DNA of 7,590 nt from PWQG01 sp041685555 (lineage in GTDB: Bacteria > Pseudomonadota > Gammaproteobacteria > Pseudomonadales > Pseudohongiellaceae), in the NCBI GenBank assembly GCA_041685555.1, contig JAWLFN010000134.1, positions 1 through 7,590 on the forward strand. Direction: 5' to 3'. Shown in pieces: positions 1-6,089 of this stretch. The notes under the pieces were generated by a model. The model saw only the letters and a list, made by a program, of their open reading frames with translations, was not told the origin of the DNA and did no database searches. Numbering within the stretch: position 1 is the first letter of the stretch; the number at the start of each line of letters is the position of its first letter. The translations under genes were made by a program, and so were the position numbers.

Positions 1-960
1 GGTGAATCCGGCACCGGCAAGGAAGTGGTCGCCCGCAATCTGCATGCGAATTCACCGCGCGCGGGCAAGCCGTTTGTACCCATCAACTGCGGCGCCATCC
101 CGCCGGATCTGCTGGAAAGCGAGCTGTTTGGTCATGAAAAAGGGGCCTTTACCGGTGCCATCACGGCCCGCGTTGGTCGTTTCGAACTGGCCGAGGGCGG
201 TACCCTGTTTCTGGACGAAATCGGCGACATGCCACTGCCCATGCAGGTCAAGCTGCTGCGTGTATTGCAGGAACAGACCTTCGAGCGGGTGGGCGGTGTC
301 GAGACCCGTCACTGTGACGTCCGCATCCTGGCGGCCACTCATCGCAATCTTGACAAGATGATCGAGGAGGGGACTTTTCGGCAGGACCTTTATTACCGGC
401 TGAATGTCTTTCCCATGGAAATGCCTGCCCTGCGTGAGCGAACCGAGGACATTCCGTACCTGCTCAATGAACTGATCAGTCGGCTGGAGAACACCGGGCG
501 TGGCTCGGTCCGCTTCAACTCGGCGGCGATCCGCTCGCTGCGTCAGCATCCCTGGCCCGGTAACGTGCGGGAACTGGCCAACGTGGTGGAGCGCATGGCG
601 ATCCTGCACCCCCACGAGGTCGTGGGTGTCAGCGATCTGCCGCCGAACATGCGACACGAAGACGAGGACGGGATCGAGGCGCTGGAGGATGATTCCGAGC
701 AGATGCTGCGTCTGGGGGCCGAGGCGGCGCCGTCTGTCAGCGGACCGAGACCGAAGGTCACCGACAATGGTGGCCGTCCGACCAACCTGCTGCCCATGCG
801 TGGTCTGGATCTGAAGGAGTACCTGGGGAACCTGGAAAAGGATCTGATCGAGCAGGCGCTGGAGGACAGCAATGGCGTGGTGGCCCGCGCCGCGGAGAGG
901 TTGCACGTGCGGCGCACCACGCTGGTCGAGAAGATGCGCAAATACGGCGTGGAGCGCTAG
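1..960 (+). CDS. fleQ: FleQ/FlrA-type sigma-54-dependent flagellar master regulator, C-terminal part (5' end outside window)
   Basis: This is a bacterial enhancer-binding protein that hydrolyses ATP to open sigma-54 promoters; FleQ governs the flagellar hierarchy. The frame is open from base 1, so the N-terminal receiver-like domain and the AAA+ start lie outside; 319 codons remain. Walker A (GESGTGKE) is at 1-24, the sigma-54-contacting GAFTGA loop at 142-159, Walker B (LFLDE) at 205-219, and the arginine-rich 'DLYYRLNVF' segment follows. A variable acidic linker leads to a Fis-type helix-turn-helix at about 874-954 (GVVARAAERL, then RRTTLVEKMRKYG), which is very like Pseudomonas FleQ as I recall it. 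FleQ is an orphan regulator that binds cyclic di-GMP. The Arg-Asn pair after Walker A (34-39) and the E-x3-R motif (469-483) match positions reported for that ligand in P. aeruginosa FleQ. No fleS/fleR pair follows. Another FleQ-like activator is possible, but the C-terminus argues strongly for FleQ. Confidence 0.88.
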   Translation, partial: GESGTGKEVVARNLHANSPRAGKPFVPINCGAIPPDLLESELFGHEKGAFTGAITARVGRFELAEGGTLFLDEIGDMPLPMQVKLLRVLQEQTFERVGGVETRHCDVRILAATHRNLDKMIEEGTFRQDLYYRLNVFPMEMPALRERTEDIPYLLNELISRLENTGRGSVRFNSAAIRSLRQHPWPGNVRELANVVERMAILHPHEVVGVSDLPPNMRHEDEDGIEALEDDSEQMLRLGAEAAPSVSGPRPKVTDNGGRPTNLLPMRGLDLKEYLGNLEKDLIEQALEDSNGVVARAAERLHVRRTTLVEKMRKYGVER

Positions 961-1058
961 TGGGCCATGCGGGAAATAAGGTAATGATCAGCCGCGTCAC
1001 AAGCACCGTGGGCAAGGCGCGCGAGCGCGGGACTGGCGGTCGCCAATTCAAGCGAGTG

Positions 1059-1079
1059 CAACGCCGCTCACGGCGCTTG
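1059..1079. repeat. GC-rich inverted repeat between converging genes; possible weak terminator
   Basis: CAACGCCG, loop CTCA, then CGGCG-c-TTG forms an 8-bp stem with one bulged base. It lies between the stop of the fleQ-like gene (960) and the stop of the DUF3108 gene (1107). No T-run follows on either strand, so an intrinsic terminator is only a guess. A second small repeat, TGGCG-GT-CGCCA, sits at 1034-1045. Otherwise I see nothing in 961-1106. Confidence 0.3.
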
Positions 1080-1106
1080 TGGCGCGGCCCTTCGGGGGTG
1101 CATGGT

Positions 1107-1934
1107 TCACTCGTTGCTGCCCGAGGCGTCACCAGTCCACGTCAGGCTCGAAAGCAGCAGTTCGGTATCCGGGCCGTTTTCTTCGGTCTGCAGTAGCCGG
1201 GCCATGATGTAGCCGGCTTCCGGTGCCAGCCAGACCGTGGTGGTGCGGGGACTGTCGGGTTCGCGGATCCGTTCCAGGCGGAGGGTTTCCAGCACGCCGA
1301 ACGGGGTCTCCAGTGTCTCCTTGCCCTGCAGGCGGTACAGATGCTCGTCCGTGCCGTGTTCATCCATGATGGTGTAGGTGAAGTCGCTCCGCCCGGAGTC
1401 CCTTTCCAGCGCAATCTGGACATCCAGGCGCATTTGCGCGGTGAAGGCCAGTTGATCCAGGGCGCCATCGGGCAGCTCATGGGTCTGTTCGCCATCCCGG
1501 GTGGACACATGGGCCAGACGGTCCTGCCAGTCGAAGCGGATATGTTCATGACGGCGGCTTATGCCGGTCTGCTCGTACCGGTAAGCGCCGGCCAAAAGGG
1601 ATGTGCCGGCCTGGGCAAAATTACTGCTTTCCTCGATGGTGATCAGATTGGCCCCCAGTACCCGGACGCTCAACCCTTGAGTCAGGCGATAGGTGCCGAC
1701 CCGGGTGTCATCATCGGTCTGCGATTGCTGCATCACTCGATAGGCTGTGGAGGTCAGGCCGCGTGAGCGCGCTTCGTACTCGGCTTCATAGGGGCTCAGC
1801 ATGCCGTCGCTGGCAGGCCCCGTCTGCTCGTCGCCGGCGAAGGCCGAAAAGCCCGATAACAGCAACAGAAAACACGCCGGCAGAAGTCGCCCGATGGGAC
1901 GTAGCGTTGCGGAAGCGGTGGCGACGGGATGCAT
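1107..1934 (-). CDS. DUF3108 family exported protein of unknown function
   Basis: The 275-residue protein begins with a type I signal peptide: arginines at 12 and 16, a hydrophobic run at about 17-32, and a likely cut after AFA at residue 33. The mature part begins with an acidic stretch and then has the DUF3108 pattern: 'YEAEYEARSRGL' at about 49-60, followed by alternating strand-like segments and the late 'TPFGVLETLRLERIRE' and 'TTVWLAPEAGYI' blocks. This suggests a beta-rich periplasmic or envelope protein. No catalytic motif is visible, and the function of the family is not established to my knowledge. It lies 55 bp after purN on the same strand, so co-transcription with purMN is likely. 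A Shine-Dalgarno match, AGAGGT, is 8 bases before the ATG (plus-strand 1943-1948) and supports this start. Cys21 follows L-P-A, but the hydrophobic run continues past it, so I do not call a lipoprotein. Confidence 0.85.
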   Translation of the reverse strand: MHPVATASATLRPIGRLLPACFLLLLSGFSAFAGDEQTGPASDGMLSPYEAEYEARSRGLTSTAYRVMQQSQTDDDTRVGTYRLTQGLSVRVLGANLITIEESSNFAQAGTSLLAGAYRYEQTGISRRHEHIRFDWQDRLAHVSTRDGEQTHELPDGALDQLAFTAQMRLDVQIALERDSGRSDFTYTIMDEHGTDEHLYRLQGKETLETPFGVLETLRLERIREPDSPRTTTVWLAPEAGYIMARLLQTEENGPDTELLLSSLTWTGDASGSNE

Positions 1935-1942
1935 GCGTTGTG

Positions 1943-1948
1943 ACCTCT
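1943..1948 (-). promoter_or_regulatory. Ribosome binding site of the DUF3108 gene
   Basis: The minus strand reads AGAGGT eight bases before the ATG at 1934. It is one of the strongest Shine-Dalgarno matches in the window and supports this start over later ones. It implies independent ribosome loading after the 55-bp gap from purN. Confidence 0.7.
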
Positions 1949-1989
1949 ACAGCAGCCAGGGCGAAGTGCCCGAGCACGACACGTCCGGT

Positions 1990-2646
1990 TCAGTCAGTGG
2001 CTGGGTCCAGGCGGACACCGGATTCCGGCAGACGTCTGCCATCCAGGAAGGCAGCATTGTCCCGCATGACCAGTCGGCCTCTGGCGAACCAGTCGACCGC
2101 TTCAGGGTATATGCTGTGTTCACGAGTGGCAACCTTGCGCGCCAGGCTGTCGCGGTCATCTCCGACTGTCACTGGCACTGCCGCCTGGCAGATTACGGGT
2201 CCGCCATCGAGTTCCTCGGTGACGAAGTGCACGCTGACCCCGTGTTCGCGCTCTCCAGCATCCAGCACCCGCTGATGGGTGTTGGTGCCTCGATAGGCGG
2301 GCAGCAGGGACGGGTGGATGTTGAGAATGCGGCCGCTGTAACGGGACACGAAGCCGCCGGTGAGGATGCGCATGAAGCCGGCCAGCACCAGCAGCCGCGG
2401 CTGCCAGGTGTCGATGGTCGTGGCCAGTGCCTGTTCGAAGGACTCGCGGTCGGGATACTCACGGTGGTCGACCACGGCGCCGGGTACACCGGCGCTAGCG
2501 GCGCGCTGCAGTCCGTAGGCCTCGGGTCGGTTGCTGACCACGCCGACGACCTCGTAGGCGCTGTCGTGGCTGGCATCCATGATGGCCTGCAGATTGCTGC
2601 CATTACCGGAGATCAGGATCACGACCGGGCAACGGGTGTTGTTCAT
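1990..2646 (-). CDS. purN: Phosphoribosylglycinamide formyltransferase (GAR transformylase, 10-formyl-THF dependent)
   Basis: PurN transfers the formyl group of 10-formyltetrahydrofolate to glycinamide ribonucleotide, giving FGAR, the third step of de novo purine synthesis, in the cytoplasm. The 218-residue length is close to E. coli PurN (about 212). The N-terminal phosphate-binding loop 'LISGNGSNLQAI' is at residues 11-22. The catalytic triad of the family is present: Asn109 and His111 in 'NIHPSLLP', and Asp147 in 'EELDGGPV'. The C-terminal 'WFARGRL...LDGRRLP' block is also typical. After the LLP motif the sequence reads 'AYRGTNTHQRVL' where E. coli has, from memory, a 'YPGLHTH' version, a lineage-type variation. 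The ATG overlaps the purM stop by 4 bp (ATGA), and GGGAG lies 7 bases upstream inside purM, so translational coupling is likely. Confidence 0.97.
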   Translation of the reverse strand: MNNTRCPVVILISGNGSNLQAIMDASHDSAYEVVGVVSNRPEAYGLQRAASAGVPGAVVDHREYPDRESFEQALATTIDTWQPRLLVLAGFMRILTGGFVSRYSGRILNIHPSLLPAYRGTNTHQRVLDAGEREHGVSVHFVTEELDGGPVICQAAVPVTVGDDRDSLARKVATREHSIYPEAVDWFARGRLVMRDNAAFLDGRRLPESGVRLDPATD

Positions 2647-3719
2647 GCGCCGGCTCCCGCCGCCTCGCCGTGGGCGCCCGACATGGTCACGGAAGGGGCC
2701 GATGCAGCCTGCCCGGCAACGACTTCGCCGATGCGGAATGCTCCGAGATTGTGCGCTTGCAGGGTCTTCAACACCCGGTCGGCATGGTCGGCGGGCACGC
2801 AGATCACCATGCCCACGCCGCAGTTGAAGGTGCGGTACATCTCCGGTATGGCGATATTGCCCTGCTCACGCAGCCAGTGGAAAACGGCCGGCCACTGCCA
2901 GGCATCGGTGTCGATCACGGCGCGGCAACCCTCCGGCAGGACCCGCGGCAGATTCTCCGGAATACCGCCGCCGGTGATGTGGGCCATGGCATGAACCGGG
3001 CTGTGTGCCATCACCGCCTGCAGGGCGCGCACGTAGATCTCGGTCGGCTCCAGAAGCACGTCCATCAACGGGCGGCCGTCGAGGTCGCTGTCCATGCGGG
3101 CGCCGCTCACCTCCAGCACCTTGCGGATCAGTGAGTAGCCATTGGAGTGCGGGCCGGAGGAGTGCAGCGCAATCAATTGGTCACCGGGCCGCACGCGACT
3201 GTTGTCAATGATGCTGTCCTTCTCGACGACGCCGACGGCGAAGCCGGCCAGGTCATAATCTCCGGACTGGTACATGCCGGGCATCTCCGCCGTTTCACCT
3301 CCGATCAGGGAGCAGCCAGCCCGGGCGCAGCCTTCGCCGATACCGTTGACCACGGCGGCGGCGACACTGACATCGAGTCCACCGGTGGCGTAGTAATCCA
3401 GGAAAAACAGTGGTTCGGCGCCACAGACGATCAGGTCGTTGACGCACATCGCCACCAGATCGATGCCGACCGTGTTGTGCCGGCCCGCCTCGATGGCCAG
3501 CCGCAGCTTGGTGCCGACCCCGTCGGTGGCCGAGACCAGCACGGGCTGGCGATAACCGGCCGGTAACTCGCACAGGGCACCGAAGCCGCCCAGGCCGGAC
3601 AGGACTTCCGGGCGCCGGGTACGCGCGGTGACGGCTTTGATGTTCTCTACCAGTGCATTGCCGGCATCGATGTCGACGCCAGCCTCCTTGTAGGTGAGTG
3701 GATCGCGGGATCGGGTCAT
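2643..3719 (-). CDS. purM: Phosphoribosylformylglycinamidine cyclo-ligase (AIR synthetase)
   Basis: PurM closes the imidazole ring: it converts FGAM plus ATP to aminoimidazole ribonucleotide, the fifth step of de novo purine synthesis. From the chosen ATG it has 358 residues, near the family length of about 345-355. Hallmarks are 'YKEAGVDIDAGNALV' (10-24), 'GLGGFGALCELP' (42-53), the ATP-binding 'DGVGTKLRLA' (66-75), 'DLVAMCVNDL' (87-96), 'GGETAEMPGMY' (140-150) and 'AHITGGGIPENLPR' (246-259). The frame stays open upstream to 3794, but that part has no family similarity, and AGAG lies just before the ATG at 3719, so I choose 3719. After the conserved 'FRIGEVV' (328-334) there is an alanine- and glycine-rich tail of about 24 residues, a little longer than usual. 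It is the first gene of the minus-strand purM-purN-DUF3108 group. Confidence 0.97.
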   Translation of the reverse strand: MTRSRDPLTYKEAGVDIDAGNALVENIKAVTARTRRPEVLSGLGGFGALCELPAGYRQPVLVSATDGVGTKLRLAIEAGRHNTVGIDLVAMCVNDLIVCGAEPLFFLDYYATGGLDVSVAAAVVNGIGEGCARAGCSLIGGETAEMPGMYQSGDYDLAGFAVGVVEKDSIIDNSRVRPGDQLIALHSSGPHSNGYSLIRKVLEVSGARMDSDLDGRPLMDVLLEPTEIYVRALQAVMAHSPVHAMAHITGGGIPENLPRVLPEGCRAVIDTDAWQWPAVFHWLREQGNIAIPEMYRTFNCGVGMVICVPADHADRVLKTLQAHNLGAFRIGEVVAGQAASAPSVTMSGAHGEAAGAGA

Positions 3720-3764
3720 AGGGATCTCTGTTGTGTTGGCGCAGTTGCACAGGCGGACGGACCG

Positions 3765-3781
3765 GGCCTGCCTCACAGGCC
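3765..3781. repeat. Perfect 6-bp inverted repeat at the predicted purM transcription start
   Basis: GGCCTG, a five-base spacer (CCTCA) and CAGGCC form a perfect dyad. It covers the predicted start of purM transcription (about 3776-3778), so it could be an operator or a hairpin at the 5' end of the purM message. It does not resemble the enterobacterial PurR box. Confidence 0.4.
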
Positions 3782-3784
3782 GCC

Positions 3785-3813
3785 ATTCTACCATTTGCCC
3801 GTAGTGCAGTCAG
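3785..3813 (-). promoter_or_regulatory. Predicted sigma-70 promoter of purM-purN-DUF3108
   Basis: On the minus strand a -35-like CTGACT (plus 3808-3813, 4 of 6 consensus bases) is followed after exactly 17 bases by TAGAAT (plus 3785-3790, 5 of 6 to TATAAT). Transcription would start near 3777, giving a purM leader of roughly 57-60 nt. The element overlaps the opposite promoter at 3795-3823. Confidence 0.55.
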
Positions 3814-3823
3814 CGAGTATTAT
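3795..3823 (+). promoter_or_regulatory. Predicted sigma-70 promoter of DUF2066-hda
   Basis: TTGCCC at 3795-3800 (4 of 6 to TTGACA), a 17-base spacer and TATTAT at 3818-3823 (5 of 6 to TATAAT) form a good vegetative promoter. The expected start, 6-7 bases after the -10 box, falls at about 3830-3831, on the first base of the DUF2066 start codon. That would leave no 5' leader. Confidence 0.55.
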
Positions 3824-3830
3824 CGCGGCC

Positions 3831-4922
3831 ATGATGAAGTTGCCTGCATTGTCCATCCTGTTTCTGCTGACCCTGTTCCCGGTTTCCCTGCTGCACGCGG
3901 TGCCGGTGGATGGTCTGTACGAGGCCGAGATTCCGGTCAGCGGACAGAGTGAGTCCGAGCGCAATCGGGCATACCGTGAAGGGCTCACGCAGGTATTGCT
4001 GAAGGTGTCCGGGCAGCCGGTCGTGCTGGATCACCCCGCCGTGCAGTCCGCGCTGGGCCGTGCGGCTGATTTCGTCGAGGAGGTCAGCTATCGGACGGCA
4101 ATGACCACACCGATTCCCGAGCCCGGGGAGCCTACTCCGGCACCGGTGCAGCAGGACTTCGTGAGTCTGCGGTTGTCGGAAAGTGACGTGGAACGATTGC
4201 TGCTGGACACCGGCGCTGGTGTCTGGGACCGCAATCGTCCGCTGGTACTGCTGTGGCTGGTGGTGCAGGATGCCGATGGCGATCGCCGGATGTTGTCCTC
4301 TGACAGCGACCATCCGGCGCTGGCGGTGATGGAGCAGTTTTCCAGAGAGCGCGCGGTGCCGTTCCAGATTCCGCTGTTGGACCTTGCCGATCGTCGTGCC
4401 CTGCCGGTCAGTCAGGCCTGGGCGCTGAACGCGGAGGCCATTCGCGAGGCCAGTGCCCGCTACGGCGCCAGTGCGGTGCTGGCCGGTCGACTGCTGGAAA
4501 CCGCGGACAGCGAGTATGTCGGTGTCTGGCAGTTCCAGTTCCGCGGGCGCACGCAGACATTCGACCACATTGATGCTGAAGTGGCACCTTTCATCAGTCA
4601 GCCACTGCAACAGGCCACCCGTAGCATGGCTGAATATTTTGCGCTGTCACGCGAGGACCTGGCTCGGGAAGAGGAGTTGGTGGTAAAAGTGGATAACGTG
4701 CGGGCCCTGGATGCCTACGTCTCCCTGCTGGACTATGTCGGCGGCCTTTCCGTGGTGGACAGCGTACATACCAGTCTGTTGGATGGAGACCGGATGGAGA
4801 TGACGCTCAGGGTGGCCGGTGGTGCTGAGAGACTGGGCGAGTTCATCCGTCTGGACCGGGACCTGCAGCCCGCGGACCCCGACGCCGGGTCAGATGTCCT
4901 GCATTATCGCTGGTCGCGTTGA
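3831..4922 (+). CDS. DUF2066 family exported protein of unknown function
   Basis: The 363-residue protein starts with a clear signal peptide: 'MMKLP', a hydrophobic run at 6-21 and a likely cut after LHA at residue 23. The mature N-terminus 'VDGLYEAEIPV' and the following 'ESERNRAYREGLTQVLLKVSG' (41-61) are the DUF2066 signature. A middle segment 'RPLVLLWLVVQD' (136-147) looks like a buried strand, and 'ASAVLAGRLLE' (213-223) is another. No catalytic motif is visible, and the family has no settled function that I know of; a periplasmic location is inferred. Two ATG codons (3831 and 3834) are possible starts; both keep the signal peptide. The frame is open back to 3795, but that stretch is promoter-like. 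No Shine-Dalgarno sequence precedes the ATG. It is followed directly by hda, whose start overlaps its stop by one base. Confidence 0.85.
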   Translation: MMKLPALSILFLLTLFPVSLLHAVPVDGLYEAEIPVSGQSESERNRAYREGLTQVLLKVSGQPVVLDHPAVQSALGRAADFVEEVSYRTAMTTPIPEPGEPTPAPVQQDFVSLRLSESDVERLLLDTGAGVWDRNRPLVLLWLVVQDADGDRRMLSSDSDHPALAVMEQFSRERAVPFQIPLLDLADRRALPVSQAWALNAEAIREASARYGASAVLAGRLLETADSEYVGVWQFQFRGRTQTFDHIDAEVAPFISQPLQQATRSMAEYFALSREDLAREEELVVKVDNVRALDAYVSLLDYVGGLSVVDSVHTSLLDGDRMEMTLRVAGGAERLGEFIRLDRDLQPADPDAGSDVLHYRWSR

Positions 4923-5665
4923 TGAGCAGTGGCGAGACGGCAAGGCAGTTGCCACTGGCGTTCCGGCTGGATCAGCATGCCACGCTGTACAATTTCCACG
5001 TCAATGAGACCAACCGGCCCGTGGTGGCTCATCTCCGGGCACAGCTGGCGATGATCGGAGACAATGTGCCGGCCTCGTCGGGCACGGTGGTGCGTCGCTT
5101 CACCTGGTTGTGTGGCATCAGTGGATCCGGGCGTTCCCACCTGCTTCAGGCGTTATGCCATCATGCCGACGAACTTGGTATTCCGGCCCAGTATCTGCCG
5201 CTGTCCCTGCATCGCGAATGGCATCCGGACCTGCTGGATGGGCTGGAGCACATGGGTATCCTGTGTCTGGATGACATCGACGCGGTGGCCGGTGAGGCGG
5301 ACTGGGAACGGGCGCTGTTCAATCTCTACAACCGGATCGCCGAAAGCGAGACCCGGCTTTTCGCGGCGGCCGCTGTCAGGCCCGCGGATCTGCCACTGGC
5401 ACTGCCGGACCTGCATTCGCGGCTGCAGGCGGCGGCGGTCTTCCGCCTGCGGACGCCGGATGACGACGATCGCCGCGGCGCTCTTCAGCTACGTGCCCGT
5501 CAACGCGGCTTCACACTGGGCGATGACGAGGCCAGGTACCTGTTGTCCCGCAGCGGGCGCGGCATGCAGGACCTGTTGGCGATCCTGGAGCAGCTGGATG
5601 GTTATTCGCTGGAAACCGGCCGCCGCGTCACCATTCCCCTGATTCGTTCCCTGATGGGCTGGTGA
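4922..5665 (+). CDS. hda: DnaA regulatory inactivator Hda
   Basis: Hda is a DnaA-like AAA+ protein that, with the DNA-loaded beta clamp, stimulates ATP hydrolysis by DnaA (RIDA) and prevents re-initiation of replication. The 247-residue length fits Hda and is far too short for DnaA, with no DNA-binding domain IV. The N-terminal clamp-binding motif 'QLPLAF' is at 9-14. Walker A is 'GISGSGRS' (65-72), with arginine where most P-loops have lysine, as in E. coli Hda. Walker B is 'ILCLDD' (113-118), the box VII region 'LPDLHSRLQ' carries the likely arginine finger at Arg167, and the sensor 2 region 'SGRGMQDLLAILEQLD' lies at 211-226. The C-terminus 'RVTIPLIRSLMGW' is typical. ATG shares its A with the upstream TGA stop, and no good ribosome site precedes it, so translation is probably coupled to DUF2066. 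An in-frame TTG at 4919 is a less likely start. Confidence 0.95.
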   Translation: MSSGETARQLPLAFRLDQHATLYNFHVNETNRPVVAHLRAQLAMIGDNVPASSGTVVRRFTWLCGISGSGRSHLLQALCHHADELGIPAQYLPLSLHREWHPDLLDGLEHMGILCLDDIDAVAGEADWERALFNLYNRIAESETRLFAAAAVRPADLPLALPDLHSRLQAAAVFRLRTPDDDDRRGALQLRARQRGFTLGDDEARYLLSRSGRGMQDLLAILEQLDGYSLETGRRVTIPLIRSLMGW

Positions 5666-5679
5666 TTGCTCACGATCAC
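5662..5679. repeat. Short inverted repeat spanning both converging stop codons
   Basis: GTGAT, eight bases, then ATCAC forms a 5-bp dyad that contains the hda stop and most of the opposite DUF2069 stop. GTGA-TTGC-TCAC is an alternative 4-bp stem in the same place. No T-run follows on either strand, so a bidirectional terminator is possible but unproven. Confidence 0.25.
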
Positions 5680-6089
5680 TGTCGCGGGTTTTGCAGACTG
5701 ATCTGGTAGTGTTTGCGCATCTGCCGTATCCAGACGATCACCGAGGTGAAAATGGCGGCGCAGAGCAGGGCGTAGACCGTACCATAGAGGGCTTCTCCCG
5801 GAACAAAGGCGGTCATCACCGCGTGAATGAAATACAACAGGATGGCGAAACTCAGCCAGGTCACCATCCGGGGGGACCTGCGCCGCAGCCCCGGCAGGAA
5901 AATCGACAGAGGGATGATCCGCAGGGCCCATAATACAAAGGCCACCGCCACCGGGGCGCCGCGCATCCAGGTCAGAAACCCGTCGATGGTGAACAGCACC
6001 AACAGGGCTCCGTAGGATAGTACCACGGCGCGCCAGGACCAGGTAACACTCTTTGGTGTGTCATGGTGTTGCGGTGCATCGACCGTCAT
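5676..6089 (-). CDS. DUF2069 family small inner-membrane protein
   Basis: The 137-residue protein has a short polar N-terminus and four predicted membrane segments at about 19-39, 46-66, 75-95 and 101-121, ending in a basic cytoplasmic-looking tail ('IRQMRKHY'). The middle 'RIIPLSIFLPGLRRRSPRMVTWLSFAILLYFIHAV' region (residues 57-91) matches the DUF2069 pattern: a proline-rich 'LPGL', a basic loop, then a helix ending 'LLYFIH'. Function is unknown. The ATG overlaps the wrbA stop by 4 bp (ATGA), with AGGAG 8 bases upstream (plus 6098-6102), so it is the last gene of the yihY-wrbA-DUF2069 group. I recall the same partners near wrbA in pseudomonads. Its stop is only 10 bp from the converging hda stop. 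Confidence 0.82.
   Translation of the reverse strand: MTVDAPQHHDTPKSVTWSWRAVVLSYGALLVLFTIDGFLTWMRGAPVAVAFVLWALRIIPLSIFLPGLRRRSPRMVTWLSFAILLYFIHAVMTAFVPGEALYGTVYALLCAAIFTSVIVWIRQMRKHYQISLQNPRQ

Noticed and set aside
1083..1101. GGCCCTTCGGGGG as a UUCG-type terminator hairpin
   Set aside because: Only three base pairs flank the TTCG loop before mismatches, and no T-run follows.
960..1196. Small plus-strand frame after fleQ, with ATG at 960 or 984
   Set aside because: The product is very arginine-rich and low in complexity, it runs into the DUF3108 coding sequence on the other strand, and AAGG is only two bases from the ATG at 984.
1955..1980. GGGC-N5-GCCC hairpin in the purN-DUF3108 gap as an attenuator
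   Set aside because: The stem is only 4 bp, with no T-run and no alternative structure evident.
1801..2994. Long plus-strand open frame (397 codons) opposite purN and the DUF3108 gene
   Set aside because: It is antisense to two well-supported genes, has no recognisable motif or ribosome site, and is what GC-rich codon bias gives on the opposite strand.
3720..3794. N-terminal extension of purM to 3794
   Set aside because: The added 25 residues have no PurM similarity and the stretch overlaps the predicted promoter; ATG at 3719 gives the family N-terminus.
3795..3830. N-terminal extension of DUF2066 to the TTG at 3795
   Set aside because: It would bury the signal peptide, and the stretch coincides with a -35/-10 promoter pair.
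5110..5145. Arginine in place of the Walker A lysine in Hda as a sign of inactivation
   Set aside because: E. coli Hda also has arginine in this position, so it is a family trait and not a lesion.
5064..5642. Plus-strand 192-codon frame inside hda
   Set aside because: It is an out-of-frame shadow, rich in Arg, Cys and Trp, while the hda frame has all the expected motifs.
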